Shown here: positions 34,425 to 44,090 of the stretch, in pieces
How the letters are laid out: the number at the start of each line of letters is the position of its first letter
Position numbering within the stretch: position 1 is the first letter of the stretch
Assembly: GCA_013178295.1 (NCBI GenBank)
Contig: JABLWW010000013.1
Span: forward strand, 1-64,000
DNA length: 64,000 bases
From: Anaerolineae bacterium
GTDB lineage: Bacteria; Chloroflexota; Anaerolineae; Anaerolineales; Anaerolineaceae
Reading direction: 5' to 3'
Program-made: the position numbers and the translations under genes
The notes under the pieces: model-generated
What the model saw: only the letters and a program-made list of their open reading frames with translations
Database searches by the model: none
What the model was told of the DNA's origin: nothing

Positions 34425-35111
34425 CTATGCCTCCTTGTGAAAACGGTAGCCGATGCCAAAGACCGTCTCGATATAGCAAGGGTGATCGGGGTCAGCTTCG
34501 ATTTTTGTCCGCAGATTGCGCACATGCACGTTCAGCGTGCGTTCCAATCCGGTGAAGCCGCTCTCCAACAGATGGTCCACCAATCGGGCGCGGGTAAAAA
34601 CCTGTCCTGGGGCGCGCATCAGGGTTGCCAGCAGATCAAATTCAATCGGCGTCAGCGCGACTGCCTTGCCGCCCAATGTAACCTGGTGGCTGCTCTGGTC
34701 AAGCACCAGTTCACCGCAGCGCAGAACCTCGGCTGGGGCAGGCTGCTCGGCGGCGCGCCGCAGCACGGCGCGGATGCGTGCCTCCAGTTCGCGCATGCGG
34801 AACGGCTTGACCACGTAATCGTCCGCTCCCAGCTCCAATCCCAACACGGCGTCGGTTTCCTCATCCCGCGCAGTGATGATAATCACCGGTGTGCGCCGCT
34901 CCTTGCGGTATTGCTTGAGGAACTGAAAACCGTCCATGCGCGGCATCATGATATCCAGCAGCACCAGGTCAGGCTGTTCGCGTCGGGCGGTGTAAAGCGC
35001 CTCCTCGCCGTCGGCTACCGTGATCACGCGGTAATTTTGCTTGCTGAGGTAATCCTGGAGCAGCTGCCGAACGCTCGATTTGTCATCAACGACCAGAATG
35101 GTTTGACTCAT
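34425..35111 (-). CDS. OmpR/PhoB-family response regulator
   Basis: 228 residues. Receiver: ILVVDDKSSVRQLLQDYLSK, phospho-acceptor Asp in LVLLDIMMPRMDGFQF, TA in VIIITARDEE, and KPFRMRELEARIRAVLRR. Winged-helix output: LTPIEFDLLATLMRAPGQVF then TRARLVDHLLESGFTGLERT. The ATG at 35111 follows AAGGTC; longer open frame upstream lacks support. It heads the TCS operon and probably controls the divergent efflux operon through repeats in the gap. Confidence 0.93.
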   Translation of the reverse strand: MSQTILVVDDKSSVRQLLQDYLSKQNYRVITVADGEEALYTARREQPDLVLLDIMMPRMDGFQFLKQYRKERRTPVIIITARDEETDAVLGLELGADDYVVKPFRMRELEARIRAVLRRAAEQPAPAEVLRCGELVLDQSSHQVTLGGKAVALTPIEFDLLATLMRAPGQVFTRARLVDHLLESGFTGLERTLNVHVRNLRTKIEADPDHPCYIETVFGIGYRFHKEA

Positions 35112-35167
35112 GACCTTTTTCCATACACTATCTCGGTTGCGTTTAAAGCGTATCACAGAATTGTTTA

Positions 35168-35246
35168 GATTTGGTTTACGAAAAATGCAGACCCTGTATA
35201 GTTTTTGGCAATTTATATGGTATCTGTACCATTTCTTAACCAAATC
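35168..35246. promoter_or_regulatory. Paired inverted sites between TCS and efflux operon
   Basis: GATTTGGTTTACGAAA (35168-35183) recurs inverted as TTTCTTAACCAAATC (35232-35246). Between them lies ATGGTA-TCTG-TACCAT (35217-35232), a perfect 6+4+6 palindrome. A -10-like GATAAT follows at 35264-35269 toward the efflux operon with a poor -35, as expected for activator-dependent transcription. Confidence 0.5.
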
Positions 35247-35302
35247 TGAACCACGCTCTTGTACGATAATGGCGAACTGCGTATGCCGGAGGTCGTGAAA
35301 AT

Positions 35303-36757
35303 GTGTTGAAACGATTAAAAATATGCAAACGCCTGTTTTTGCGCAGGAGCGTCTGGCTGATAACCGCTCTCTGTCTGACGACGATCATCAGCGGGGCGGC
35401 ATGGTGGTTTTTGAGTGGGCGGGGTACCGTCTCTCAAAAGGATGATCAGCCCAGCTATCACACTTCCGCTGTGCGGCGCGGCGATATTCGTCTTTCCGCC
35501 TCAGCCGCCGGCAGTCTGGTTGCCAGCCGTCAGGTTGACTTGAGCTTTTCCATCTCAGGCACCGTGGCTGAACTGTATGTCAAAACCGGCGAGCGGGTTT
35601 CCGCAGGGCAGGTGCTTGCCCGTCTGGCAGATACCGGCAAGCTGGAAGCAGCCGTTGCCAGCGCCGAACTGGAAGCCCTGCAGGCACAGCAGACACTCGA
35701 CGCCCTGTATGCCGATGCGGATGTAAGCCTTGCCCAGGCGTATCAGGATTATGTGCAGGCTGAAAGCGACTATGCTGATGCGCTCACCGCGTCTCAACGC
35801 ACACAATATTCGCGTTGCAGCGACTCGCTTACCATGTACTATGCCGGTCAGAGAGACCATGCCGCCAACCGTCTGAAAGAACTGCGTGCCTGCTGTTACG
35901 CATCGCAGGAGTGGGTTGAAACGGAAAACGTTTATGAGATTGCGCTGGCAAATTATACGTACTGTGCCGCTTACTCCTCCGACGAAAAAGAGGAAGCGCA
36001 GGCAAAGCTGACCCGCGCTGAGGCGAACCTGAAAGAAGCCAAAAGCAAATATCTTACCCTGAAAGATGCCGCCGGTATTGACCCTGACGCGCTTGCGCTT
36101 GCTGAAGCCAAACTCAAGGTTGCCCGTAATAACCTGACGCTTGCCCGCCAGAACCTGGAAGGCAGCCAGCTGGTGGCGCCGATGGACGGGGTGGTTATCT
36201 CAATTGCTGCCAACCAGGGCGAGGCAGTTAACACCTCTTCCACCGAATCATCCAGCAATACGCTGAGTTATTCCTCGTTTATCACCCTTGCGGATATGGA
36301 CAGCTTGCAGGTGGAAGTCAGCGTTGACGAATCTGACCTGGATAAACTTGCGCTGGGCAATCGCGCTGAGGTGGTTTTTGATTCAATCCCCGACACCGTT
36401 TTTCATGGTGTTGTCAGCCAGATTGACCCGCAGCTGGTTTCCTCCGGCGGTTATATGGTGGCAAAGGCGCTGGTTACGTTGGACGAAGATTTTGCCCGTC
36501 TTGACCGTCCGCTGTTGCTGGGTCTCAATGCCACAGTGGAAATCATCAGCCAGGAGTCAACCGATACCCTGCTCATCACCAGCGACGCGCTGCGCGATCT
36601 GGGCGATGGCGACTATGCGGTTTTTGTGCTTGGGGACGATAACCGCCTGCGTCTGCGCCTGGTAAAACCCGGCTTGATGGACGATACCTCAGTGGAGATT
36701 CTGGAGGGGCTGAAAGAAGGTGAGCTTGTCTCTACGGGCGTTGTTGAGACCAGATAA
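35303..36757 (+). CDS. HlyD/MacA-like membrane fusion protein 1
   Basis: 484 residues. N-terminal membrane anchor (VWLITALCLTTIISGAAWWF), lipoyl/barrel halves (LSASAAGSLVASRQVDLSFS; DGVVISIAANQGEAVN), a long coiled coil in between (about residues 110-290) and a beta-barrel end ([19 protein letters not shown]). Adaptor of ABC efflux systems. Start is GTG at 35303, ten bases behind GGAGG. First of three adaptors in a row; its end overlaps the next frame. Confidence 0.9.
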   Translation: MLKRLKICKRLFLRRSVWLITALCLTTIISGAAWWFLSGRGTVSQKDDQPSYHTSAVRRGDIRLSASAAGSLVASRQVDLSFSISGTVAELYVKTGERVSAGQVLARLADTGKLEAAVASAELEALQAQQTLDALYADADVSLAQAYQDYVQAESDYADALTASQRTQYSRCSDSLTMYYAGQRDHAANRLKELRACCYASQEWVETENVYEIALANYTYCAAYSSDEKEEAQAKLTRAEANLKEAKSKYLTLKDAAGIDPDALALAEAKLKVARNNLTLARQNLEGSQLVAPMDGVVISIAANQGEAVNTSSTESSSNTLSYSSFITLADMDSLQVEVSVDESDLDKLALGNRAEVVFDSIPDTVFHGVVSQIDPQLVSSGGYMVAKALVTLDEDFARLDRPLLLGLNATVEIISQESTDTLLITSDALRDLGDGDYAVFVLGDDNRLRLRLVKPGLMDDTSVEILEGLKEGELVSTGVVETR

Positions 36758-38213
36758 TCAAGCTGCCGCTGTGCACCCGCTATGGCAGATTTGCGCTTGT
36801 GTGGGGCGGCTTTTCCGCTGGCGGGCAGTCTGGTGGGTCATCGCTTCTGTTTTCGGCGGTGTGCTGCTGTATTTTCTCTTACGCATGACGGCTGCTGCCG
36901 CAGCGGATGCAGATGGGCAGCCATACCAGGTCGCCATTGTGCGGCGCGGTGATTTGGTCAGCACTTCCTCTGGTACGGGGCAGCTTGTGGCGGGAAATCA
37001 GATCAGCCTGAGTTTTTCTGTGAGCGGAACGCTTGCCCAGTTGAATGTCCAGGTGGGAGACCGCGTCTCTGCCGGGGATGTGCTGGCGAGTATCGAAGAA
37101 CTGCATCAGCTGGAGCTCACGGTTGCCACGCTGGAGGGCGCGCTCAAAACGGCGCGCAGGGATTTGGAAGACCTTTACCAGAACAGCGAGGTTACCCTTG
37201 CCCAGGCGCGCCAAAGCCTGGCGGAAGCCGAAGCTGCCTATGAGTCGGCGAAGAACGGCTTGATCCACCGCGGCGATATGCGTTGCAGCAAAGAGGTTAC
37301 CGAGGAGTATTACTACCAATATTTGCAGGCGCAGTCGCGCGTCAGCGAGTGGGAGGGCTACCTGGATGGCAACACGGGGTATGGAACAGATTTTGTTCTC
37401 ACGCGGCTGGTGTCCATGCGCGAGGAGCGCGACCTGGCATATCTCAACTGGCAGTATTGTCAATCCTTCACCGAGCAGGAGATTAGGGAAACAGAAGCCG
37501 CCCTGGCGCTGGCGGAAGCCAACATGCGGCACGCCAAGGCGTATTTGCAGCAGCTTGAGCAGAACGGCGGGCTGGATATGGATGCGGTTGAACTGGCAGA
37601 GACGCGGGTCAAAAATGCCGAGATGCAGCTTGCCGTTGCCCAGCATGACCTGGAAGGCGCCCAGATAACCGCCCCGGTGGATGGGGTGATGACTGCCATC
37701 TCAGCCGCTGTTGGCGAGCGAGTGGGCACCGCAACCGTCATGGTCATTGCCGATCTGCAACACCCGCATCTCAAGAGCACTTTTGACGAAACAGACTTGT
37801 CGGGCGTCGCGGCGGGCTGCCCCGTGCAGGTGGTGTTTGACGCTCTTCCCGACAGGGTTTTTGCGGGTACGGTGGCGCAGGTGCTGCCCCAGCTGGTGGA
37901 GTCGAACGGTCAAGAGGTGGTGCAGGCGGATATTATCTTTAGCGGCGATGACTCGCCTGCCGATGCGGGTTTGCCTTTGGGCGCCAACGCGGCGCTGGAT
38001 GTAACCTGCACGCGGGCGCAGAATGCGCTGCTCGTCCCGCTGGATGCGCTCCATCTTGATCAGAATGGCAACGATATTGTCTTCGTACTTACACCGCAGG
38101 GAAGCATTGATCAGCGCGCGGTTGAAGTCGGTGTTCAAGACCTCTCCTATGCCGAAATTCGCAGTGGTCTCAGCGAGGGGGAACAGGTGGTGGTTGGAGA
38201 TATTCAAACCTGA
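36720..38213 (+). CDS. HlyD/MacA-like membrane fusion protein 2
   Basis: Up to 497 residues. Membrane anchor VWWVIASVFGGVLLYFLL, lipoyl-like halves (LVSTSSGTGQLVAGNQISLS; ITAPVDGVMTAISAAVGERV), coiled coil (EALALAEANMRHAKAYLQQ-type repeats) and a C-terminal barrel. Divergent from its two neighbours while keeping the layout. The start is uncertain: GTG at 36720 overlaps the previous gene, and a GTG at 36771 is the alternative. Cysteines in the coiled coil (RCSKEVTE and WQYCQSF) align with similar ones in protein 1. Confidence 0.85.
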   Translation: MSLSLRALLRPDNQAAAVHPLWQICACVGRLFRWRAVWWVIASVFGGVLLYFLLRMTAAAAADADGQPYQVAIVRRGDLVSTSSGTGQLVAGNQISLSFSVSGTLAQLNVQVGDRVSAGDVLASIEELHQLELTVATLEGALKTARRDLEDLYQNSEVTLAQARQSLAEAEAAYESAKNGLIHRGDMRCSKEVTEEYYYQYLQAQSRVSEWEGYLDGNTGYGTDFVLTRLVSMREERDLAYLNWQYCQSFTEQEIRETEAALALAEANMRHAKAYLQQLEQNGGLDMDAVELAETRVKNAEMQLAVAQHDLEGAQITAPVDGVMTAISAAVGERVGTATVMVIADLQHPHLKSTFDETDLSGVAAGCPVQVVFDALPDRVFAGTVAQVLPQLVESNGQEVVQADIIFSGDDSPADAGLPLGANAALDVTCTRAQNALLVPLDALHLDQNGNDIVFVLTPQGSIDQRAVEVGVQDLSYAEIRSGLSEGEQVVVGDIQT

Positions 38214-38256
38214 TAGGACATTAACCTGTTTGGGTTTGTTGAAATCTGGAGGACTC

Positions 38257-39669
38257 ATGCAATTATTCAAGGGCAAACGTTTTGGAAGAAAGTTCTACAT
38301 TCTGGCAGCGGTTGTGCTGCTGGTTTTTGTTGGCGCAGGGGGCTACTGGGTGTGGCGGCATCAGACCCAGCGTCAGACAGCTGCGCAAGGCACCCAAAAA
38401 GTGCAAACGTCGCAGGTGCGGCGCGGTAATCTGGTCATTTCTGCGTCTGCTACCGGGACGCTGGTTTCGCGTAAGGAGGTGAACCTGAGCTTTAGCGCGG
38501 CTGGAACGGTCGCTGAACTGAACGTGCAGCCTGGCGATACGGTCAAAGAAGGCGATCTTCTTGCCAAACTAGAGGGGATAGATCAATTGGAGGCGGATGT
38601 GGTTGCCGCACGCCTGGAGCTGGTTTCGGCACAGCGCGCTCTGCAGGAGTTGGAGGACAATGCGCCTGCTGCCCTGGCGGATGCGCGTCTTGCCCTGGCA
38701 GAAGCCCAAAAAGCCTATCAGGATGCCAAAGACAGTCTCAAATCGGAGGGGATGGCGCGTGTGGATGACGACACGCTGGAGGCGTATTATGATATCTGGT
38801 ACGCTCTCCAGCAACAATATGACGCGCTCACTGCCAGCGGGGGGTACAACCCGCAGGAGTATCTTGATCTGAAAGCGAAACGGGACGAGGCGTTTGCCAC
38901 ATACGAATATTACCGAAAGTTCACCACCTATGAGATTGACGCTTCTCATGCGCAGTTGACAATCGCCGCAGCTGCCGTACAGAAAGCCGAAAAGACGCTT
39001 GCTCTGCTGGAGGCTCATGATGGGATTGACCCGGATGAACTGGAACAGGCGCAGAACAAGGTTGCCAATGCCCAGATCAAGCTCGAAAAGGCACAACAGA
39101 CGCTGGATGGCGCTACCCTGCGCGCCCCTTTTGACGGGACGATTGTTTCGGTGGCGGGGGAGGTCGGCGAGCGGGCGGGAACTTCCACGTTTATCACCCT
39201 TGCCGATTTAACGCACCCCTATGTGCAGTTTTATGTGGATGAAACGGATATGGATAAGGCTGTGCTGGGGAACCAGGCTGAGGTCGTTTTTGATGCCCTG
39301 CCGAACAACACTTATCGCGGTGTGATTGTCCAGGTGGAACCCGAGCTGGTTACCGTCAACAATTATCAAACGCTGCGCGGGCTGATCCGCATTGACGAAG
39401 GTCCCGACTTAGAAAACTTTGCATATCCGCAGGGACTGAATGCCAGTGTGGAGATTATTTCTGCCAGGGCAGAAGATGCTCTGCTCATCCCAATTGACGC
39501 GCTGCGCGATCTGGGGGATGGAGATTATGCCGTGTTTGTGGTGGGCAAGGATGGCAAACTCAGACTGCGCCAGGTGCAGGTGGGGCTGATTGGCGATATT
39601 CAGGCGGAGATTGTCAGCGGCTTGAAGATGGGCGAAACCGTCAGCACCGGTATTGTGGAGACAGAATGA
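38257..39669 (+). CDS. HlyD/MacA-like membrane fusion protein 3
   Basis: 470 residues. Anchor [20 protein letters not shown], lipoyl halves ([40 protein letters not shown]), coiled coil about 110-270 and barrel [20 protein letters not shown], the last nearly identical in wording to protein 1. Ribosome site GGAGG at 38248-38252. Overlaps the ATPase gene by four bases. Lacks the coiled-coil cysteines of proteins 1 and 2. Confidence 0.9.
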   Translation: MQLFKGKRFGRKFYILAAVVLLVFVGAGGYWVWRHQTQRQTAAQGTQKVQTSQVRRGNLVISASATGTLVSRKEVNLSFSAAGTVAELNVQPGDTVKEGDLLAKLEGIDQLEADVVAARLELVSAQRALQELEDNAPAALADARLALAEAQKAYQDAKDSLKSEGMARVDDDTLEAYYDIWYALQQQYDALTASGGYNPQEYLDLKAKRDEAFATYEYYRKFTTYEIDASHAQLTIAAAAVQKAEKTLALLEAHDGIDPDELEQAQNKVANAQIKLEKAQQTLDGATLRAPFDGTIVSVAGEVGERAGTSTFITLADLTHPYVQFYVDETDMDKAVLGNQAEVVFDALPNNTYRGVIVQVEPELVTVNNYQTLRGLIRIDEGPDLENFAYPQGLNASVEIISARAEDALLIPIDALRDLGDGDYAVFVVGKDGKLRLRQVQVGLIGDIQAEIVSGLKMGETVSTGIVETE

Positions 39670-40439
39670 CAGAACAGACCAAAATTATCGAGACCATTGA
39701 ACTAAAAAAAATCTACGGCATGGGAGACGTGGAAGTGATGGCGTTGAACGGCATCAGCATCCAGATCCTCGCCGGGGAGTTTGTGGCTGTGATGGGACCA
39801 AGCGGATCCGGCAAAAGTACCCTGATGAACATTCTGGGTTGTCTGGATCGTCCTAGCGAGGGGCGTTACTTGCTTGCCGGAGAAGATGTCAGCAATATGA
39901 GCCGCGCTGAGCTGGCGCATATCCGTAATCAGCGTATCGGGTTTGTGTTTCAGTCTTTTAATCTGTTGCCCAAAATGACGGCTCTGGAAAATGTGATGCT
40001 GCCGCTCATTTACCAGCGTGAAAACCGCCTGTCGGTACATGAGCGCCGCCAGCGTGCCGAAGCCGCTCTGGAGAGCGTTGGACTTGCCGAGCGCGCCCAC
40101 CACCTGCCTAAGGAACTTTCGGGCGGTCAGCAGCAACGCGTTGCCATTGCGCGAGCGCTGATCAACGACCCTATTCTTATTCTAGCGGATGAACCGACCG
40201 GAAATCTGGATACCCGTTCCAGCCTGGAAATCATGGAACTGCTGCACGGGCTGAACGAGAGAGGCGTTACCATCGTGATGGTAACCCACGAGGCGGATAT
40301 TGCCGCACACACGCGGCGTGTCATCCGCATCCGCGATGGCAGGCTGGATTCGGACCATCACAACGGCGGCCGTTCTGAAGAAGCAAAAGCTGCTCTGCGT
40401 CAGTCGCTGGCAGCTCTCAGCGAGGAGGCGCAGCCATGA
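39666..40439 (+). CDS. MacB/LolD-type ABC transporter ATPase
   Basis: 257 residues. Walker [22 protein letters not shown]-loop [20 protein letters not shown], signature [15 protein letters not shown], Walker [17 protein letters not shown] and the H-loop MVTHEADIA. Typical partner of FtsX-like mechanotransmission permeases that work with periplasmic adaptors. Overlaps both neighbours by four bases. Confidence 0.96.
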   Translation: MTEQTKIIETIELKKIYGMGDVEVMALNGISIQILAGEFVAVMGPSGSGKSTLMNILGCLDRPSEGRYLLAGEDVSNMSRAELAHIRNQRIGFVFQSFNLLPKMTALENVMLPLIYQRENRLSVHERRQRAEAALESVGLAERAHHLPKELSGGQQQRVAIARALINDPILILADEPTGNLDTRSSLEIMELLHGLNERGVTIVMVTHEADIAAHTRRVIRIRDGRLDSDHHNGGRSEEAKAALRQSLAALSEEAQP

Positions 40440-41665
40440 ATTTCAGCGAGGTCATTACCATTGCCTGGCGCAGCATTGCTGCCAACAAATCGCGTTCCCT
40501 GCTGACGATGCTGGGTGTCATCATCGGCGTTGCGGCGGTCATTGTCATGATGGCGGTCAGCGCCGGTACCGAAGCCACCATTGCCGAGCAAATTCAGGGA
40601 CTGGGCTCCAATCTCGTTTTTATCAATGCCGCCATGGTGCGCATGGTACCGGGTCAGCCGCCGCCGCAGGGCGGGCTGGTGTTTGACGACGTGGCTGCCA
40701 TCCGCGATAACATCAAAGGCGTGGCTGGCGTTTCGGTGGAGCAGCGCTCCACGGCTACTGTCAAGTATGGCAATGTCAGTCTGGATGAGATTACTATTCT
40801 CGGCACCACGCCCGATTTCACCACCGTGCGCGATGTAGCCGTGGGCAGCGGGCGCTTTATCAACGAGAAGGAGCAGGAGCAGAAGCGCAAGGTGGTTGTG
40901 TTGGGTTCAGCGGTAGCGCAAGAGCTTTTTGGCGAGGCTGACCCCATCGGTCAGACCATCAATGCTGGGAATGTCAAATTGACGGTCATCGGCGTGCTCA
41001 AAGAAAAGGGGCTGGTTTCGGGCACCAATTTTGATGAGATGATTTATGTCCCCATTTCGGTGGTGTTTCAAAAGTTTACGCCGTCGTTCTTTGGCAGGGT
41101 AATGGGCGACCGCGTGCGCTCCATCTATGTCTCGGTTGCTGAAGGATATGACATGGAAAGCGTCATTCAGCAGATTGAGCTACTGCTTGCCAAACGGCAC
41201 GGGGTCACTCTCGAAGAGCCTGACTTTTCTATCCAGACTCAGGCGGATATTATCTCGGCGCGCCAATCCACGACGGCTTCGTTTCGCACACTGCTGGCGT
41301 GGGTGGCGGGCGTCTCGTTGATTGTTGGTGGGATTGGCATCATGAACATCATGCTGGTCAGCGTTACCGAGCGCACGCGCGAGATCGGGCTGCGTCAGGC
41401 TGTCGGGGCAACCCCCGGCGATATCCAGCTCCAGTTTCTGGTGGAGGCGCTGATGCTTTCGCTGGTGGGCGGTTTGATTGGCGTTCTGGCGGGGCTTGGC
41501 GGTGCTGTCCTGTTTGGCAAGTTCAGCGGTATGCGCACGGTGGTGGTGCCTTATTCGATTGCGCTTTCGTTCACTTCGGCGGCGCTGGTGGGCATCTTTT
41601 TTGGCTTTCTGCCCGCCCGCACAGCCGCCCGGCTCGATCCCATCGAGGCGCTGCGCCATGATTGA
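40436..41665 (+). CDS. MacB-type ABC transporter permease (FtsX family)
   Basis: 409 residues. First membrane helix [20 protein letters not shown], a large periplasmic MacB_PCD domain (about 45-285, including [20 protein letters not shown]), then three helices with FtsX signature [20 protein letters not shown] and [20 protein letters not shown]. ATPase lies in the gene before it. Likely exports peptides, lipids or drugs; substrate not predictable. Confidence 0.95.
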   Translation: MNFSEVITIAWRSIAANKSRSLLTMLGVIIGVAAVIVMMAVSAGTEATIAEQIQGLGSNLVFINAAMVRMVPGQPPPQGGLVFDDVAAIRDNIKGVAGVSVEQRSTATVKYGNVSLDEITILGTTPDFTTVRDVAVGSGRFINEKEQEQKRKVVVLGSAVAQELFGEADPIGQTINAGNVKLTVIGVLKEKGLVSGTNFDEMIYVPISVVFQKFTPSFFGRVMGDRVRSIYVSVAEGYDMESVIQQIELLLAKRHGVTLEEPDFSIQTQADIISARQSTTASFRTLLAWVAGVSLIVGGIGIMNIMLVSVTERTREIGLRQAVGATPGDIQLQFLVEALMLSLVGGLIGVLAGLGGAVLFGKFSGMRTVVVPYSIALSFTSAALVGIFFGFLPARTAARLDPIEALRHD

Positions 41666-41702
41666 GATGTCTTTTCCATAGCGAATGATAAGGAGAAAAA
41701 CG

Positions 41703-42362
41703 ATGATGAAAAAGTATGCTGTCTTGTTGATATTTACCTTGATGGTGCTGCTCTCGCTAACCTCCTGCAGCAGTGTCAGTGCACTGCTAACCTCGATAAC
41801 GGGCGGTAATGCCCAGAACCCCCAGCTTTCGGATGAAACCCGCCTGATCATTGGCACGTTCAAGCTTGAAGGCAGCGATCAGGCAGTTACCCCCCAACAA
41901 GCCGCACAGCTTCTGCCTCTGTGGAAGGCAGTCAGAAGCCTCTCCGCCAGCGATACTGCCTCGCAGCTCGAAATTCAGGCGCTCTATGAGCAAATACGCG
42001 AGACCATGACAAGTGAACAATTGCAGGTGATTGATAGTGTCAACCTGAACAATACAAATATGCGTGAGCTGATGCAGGAATTGAACATTCAGATGCCAGC
42101 CGGTATGCAGATGCCTGTGCAAAGAGACAGCACAAACGGACAGACGCAGGGCAGCTCAACCCGTCAGGGCATCCCCGGCGGTGACATGATGATGATACCG
42201 ATGGAAGGCGGCGGTCCTCCCCCCGGCTTTGGCGGCGGCAGCCAGCAGACAGGCAGCAGCACAACCGGTACAGCTGCAAGGACAGGTGTCTGGAACTCGC
42301 CTCTTCTCACTGCGCTGATTGAGATGCTCAAGACCCGCGCGGCACAATCGGCAGCACAATGA
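41703..42362 (+). CDS. Small lipoprotein of unknown function in the efflux operon
   Basis: 219 residues, starting at an ATG behind AAGGAG (the frame opens at 41685). Signal peptide with lipobox LTSC. Helical middle part (LIIGTFKLEGSDQAVTPQQA, QLLPLWKAVRSLSASD, IRETMTSEQLQVIDSVNL) resembling CpxP/Spy-like helical repeats only loosely. The end is Gly/Met/Pro/Ser-rich and disordered. As the gene following the permease, it may be a periplasmic partner. Confidence 0.75.
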   Translation: MMKKYAVLLIFTLMVLLSLTSCSSVSALLTSITGGNAQNPQLSDETRLIIGTFKLEGSDQAVTPQQAAQLLPLWKAVRSLSASDTASQLEIQALYEQIRETMTSEQLQVIDSVNLNNTNMRELMQELNIQMPAGMQMPVQRDSTNGQTQGSSTRQGIPGGDMMMIPMEGGGPPPGFGGGSQQTGSSTTGTAARTGVWNSPLLTALIEMLKTRAAQSAAQ

Positions 42363-42507
42363 GAAACTTTTTACGGCGTTTTAACACAAGTTAAACCCGT
42401 TCTACTCTGTTTGTGAACCACTTCTAAATATCTGCCTCCGATAAACGGGTTATGTGGAGCAAACTGGCTCGTCATCCATTTCTTTTATTCACCACAGGAG
42501 GTGTCAA
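42363..42507. other. Control region before the helical repeat gene
   Basis: 145 bases. TTAAACCCGTT (near 42391) and AAACGGGTTA (near 42442) form an inverted pair, and GTGAACCACTTC near 42412 resembles CTGAACCACGCTC in the gap before the efflux operon (near 35247). A shared regulator site is possible. Confidence 0.3.
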
Positions 42508-43008
42508 ATGAACAGTATTCAAGGTTTTGGTCCCATGCAGGGAATGCAGGGCATGATGGGAATGATGGGCATGCGCCCGCCTGCTGCTTCGCTGAGCGAT
42601 GAACAGAAGGCGCAGGTGCAGTCCATCCTCTCGAATTATGACCCCGACAATATTACCCAGGAGGATGCCCAAGAAATATTCCAGCAGCTGCGCGAAGCGG
42701 GCATTCCCCCTATGCGCGGTTTGAAGGAAGCCATCGAGGAAGCCGGTTTTGACGCTGAGAAGCTGCGTCAGCTGGGCATGCCTGATCAGGGGAGTGGGAA
42801 AATGCCGCCGCCTCCCCCGCCGCAGGCAGGTTGGGGTGCTGCAAGCGGCGTGGGCGGTGTCAACCTGCAGACGCTGCAATCTCTTCAGTCCATTCTCAAT
42901 CAATATGACCTTGCAAATCTGACCGATGAACAGCAGACCAGTTTGATGACCCAATTGTGGGAGATCGGTTTGTTTAATCAAGGCAGTTTATTCGATTTCA
43001 GGGTATAA
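42508..43008 (+). CDS. Small helical repeat protein of unknown function
   Basis: 166 residues; ribosome site AGGAGG. Met/Gly-rich opening (MQGMQGMMGMMGM). Two related helical segments: LSDEQKAQVQSILSNYDPDN with QEIFQQLREAGIPP, and LQTLQSLQSILNQYDLANL with LMTQLWEIGLF, giving the pattern QSIL-x-YD-x2-N-[IL]-T. A proline run joins them. The segments resemble the helical part of the preceding lipoprotein (SEQLQVIDSV). No signal peptide. Possibly a regulator or chaperone for the efflux locus. Confidence 0.7.
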   Translation: MNSIQGFGPMQGMQGMMGMMGMRPPAASLSDEQKAQVQSILSNYDPDNITQEDAQEIFQQLREAGIPPMRGLKEAIEEAGFDAEKLRQLGMPDQGSGKMPPPPPPQAGWGAASGVGGVNLQTLQSLQSILNQYDLANLTDEQQTSLMTQLWEIGLFNQGSLFDFRV

Positions 43009-43027
43009 CCGACCTGTCCATATCTCT

Positions 43028-43059
43028 ACGGGGACTCATTGCTCCCGATGAGTCCCCGT
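43028..43059 (+). terminator. Hairpin terminator of the efflux operon
   Basis: Twelve-base arms ACGGGGACTCAT and ATGAGTCCCCGT around an eight-base loop, 20 bases after the stop. Only three T follow, so termination may be partial. Confidence 0.6.
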
Positions 43060-43140
43060 TTCGTGAGAGCAAAGTGTGGGACGGTGTTTCCCGTCTCCAT
43101 GTGGTTTGTGCTAAAATCAGGAAGAGGTACAGGCGCTGCG

Positions 43141-43446
43141 ATGAACAGCCATGTCTCTTCCCCGATTCCGCCCAGCTCGGCGGTTTTTTTCCAGGAGTAT
43201 GTGTTTGATCGTCTCGAATGTCATGCACATGCTGGTCTGATGATTGAGCGTCTGCTTGCTTTTGGTAACCGCACTGAGGTGCGCTGGCTTTTCGATCAGT
43301 ACGGCGCTGAGACGATCCGCCGTTGGGTGGAAGAAAACGGATCAAGACGTTTGCCGCGCAACAGATATCATCTGTGGTGTGTGCTTTTAAAGATTTCTGA
43401 AGAGAATTCTGAAACATACAAGGGTGGCGGAGTTTGGCAATATTGA
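43141..43446 (+). CDS. DUF6922-like antitoxin of an AbiEii-type toxin-antitoxin pair
   Basis: 101 residues from ATG 43141. VFFQEYVFDRLECHAHAGLM, FGNRTEVRWLFDQYGAETIR and LPRNRYHLWCVLLKI follow the pattern of small proteins preceding AbiEii/AbiGii toxins (DUF6922). Open frame farther upstream overlaps the terminator and is ignored. It overlaps the start of the broken toxin gene by 13 bases, the layout of an intact pair. Confidence 0.6.
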   Translation: MNSHVSSPIPPSSAVFFQEYVFDRLECHAHAGLMIERLLAFGNRTEVRWLFDQYGAETIRRWVEENGSRRLPRNRYHLWCVLLKISEENSETYKGGGVWQY

Positions 43447-43706
43447 ATTTGCATTGGGAAGCGGTGGCGCCAGCTGCACAGGGTGCACCCAACCTGCGCG
43501 CTGTGCTTGCAGCGATCCACGAAACAGACCATGCCGCTGCGGAACGTTTTATGCCCCACTTTTATCTTGCTGGCGGGACAGCCTTGGCGCTTCAACTGGG
43601 ACACCGCCGCTCGATTGACCTTGATTTTTCTCGGAGACAGATGAGCTTTCGCTCACACCCGCCAGGAGATCATTCGGCTCTGGGACGTCTCTGGTTTGGG
43701 GTGTAG
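43434..43706 (+). pseudogene. Truncated AbiEii/AbiGii-type nucleotidyltransferase toxin
   Basis: 90 residues remain of about 250. The nucleotidyltransferase core begins normally (FYLAGGTALALQLGHRRSID then LDFS), containing the GG-T, S and D-x-D-type residues, then similarity stops abruptly and an unrelated 23-residue tail follows. The next 30 bases lead into the tail of an opposing broken hydrolase gene, consistent with deletion. Confidence 0.75.
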
Positions 43707-43744
43707 TGGGTGTATGGCGGCTGGCAGATAATTTGCGGCTGCTC

Positions 43745-44090
43745 TTAATGTGCCTGTAAAAACTCGAGCAGCAGCGGGTTGACGATCTGCGGCTGTTCGT
43801 AATGCGGCAAATGCCCGGCTTCTTCGATGGGGTAAAATCTGGCAGCGGGAATTACCTGCTGCAGGGTTTGCATATCGGCTTGTGAGACGGTCTGGTCGTG
43901 ACGTCCCCATAGCAGCAGCACCGCAGTTTGCCGTTGTCCGACGGCGCGGTACTCTGCCAGTGTGTCGGTATGCGCCAGGCTGCGGATGGTCGCCAGCAGC
44001 GCCCGGCGTGTGCCTTTGTAGCGCATTTGAACGCGGTAGCGGTTTTCCCAGTCAGGAAAGTTTTCGGGGCGGTAAGGGCATTTCTTATCC
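43745..44090 (-). pseudogene. C-terminal remnant of an alpha/beta hydrolase
   Basis: About 110 residues: NFPDWENRYRVQMRYKGTRR, LLLWGRHDQTVSQADMQTLQ and FYPIEEAGHLPHYEQP, which carry the Asp and His of the catalytic triad. The N-terminal half with the nucleophile elbow is absent. The frame runs without a start into the end of the gene at 44085. No ribosome site. A gene fragment. Confidence 0.75.

Noticed and set aside
43039-43140. Upstream part of the antitoxin open frame
   Set aside because: Overlaps the terminator hairpin at 43028-43059; ATG 43141 fits the family.
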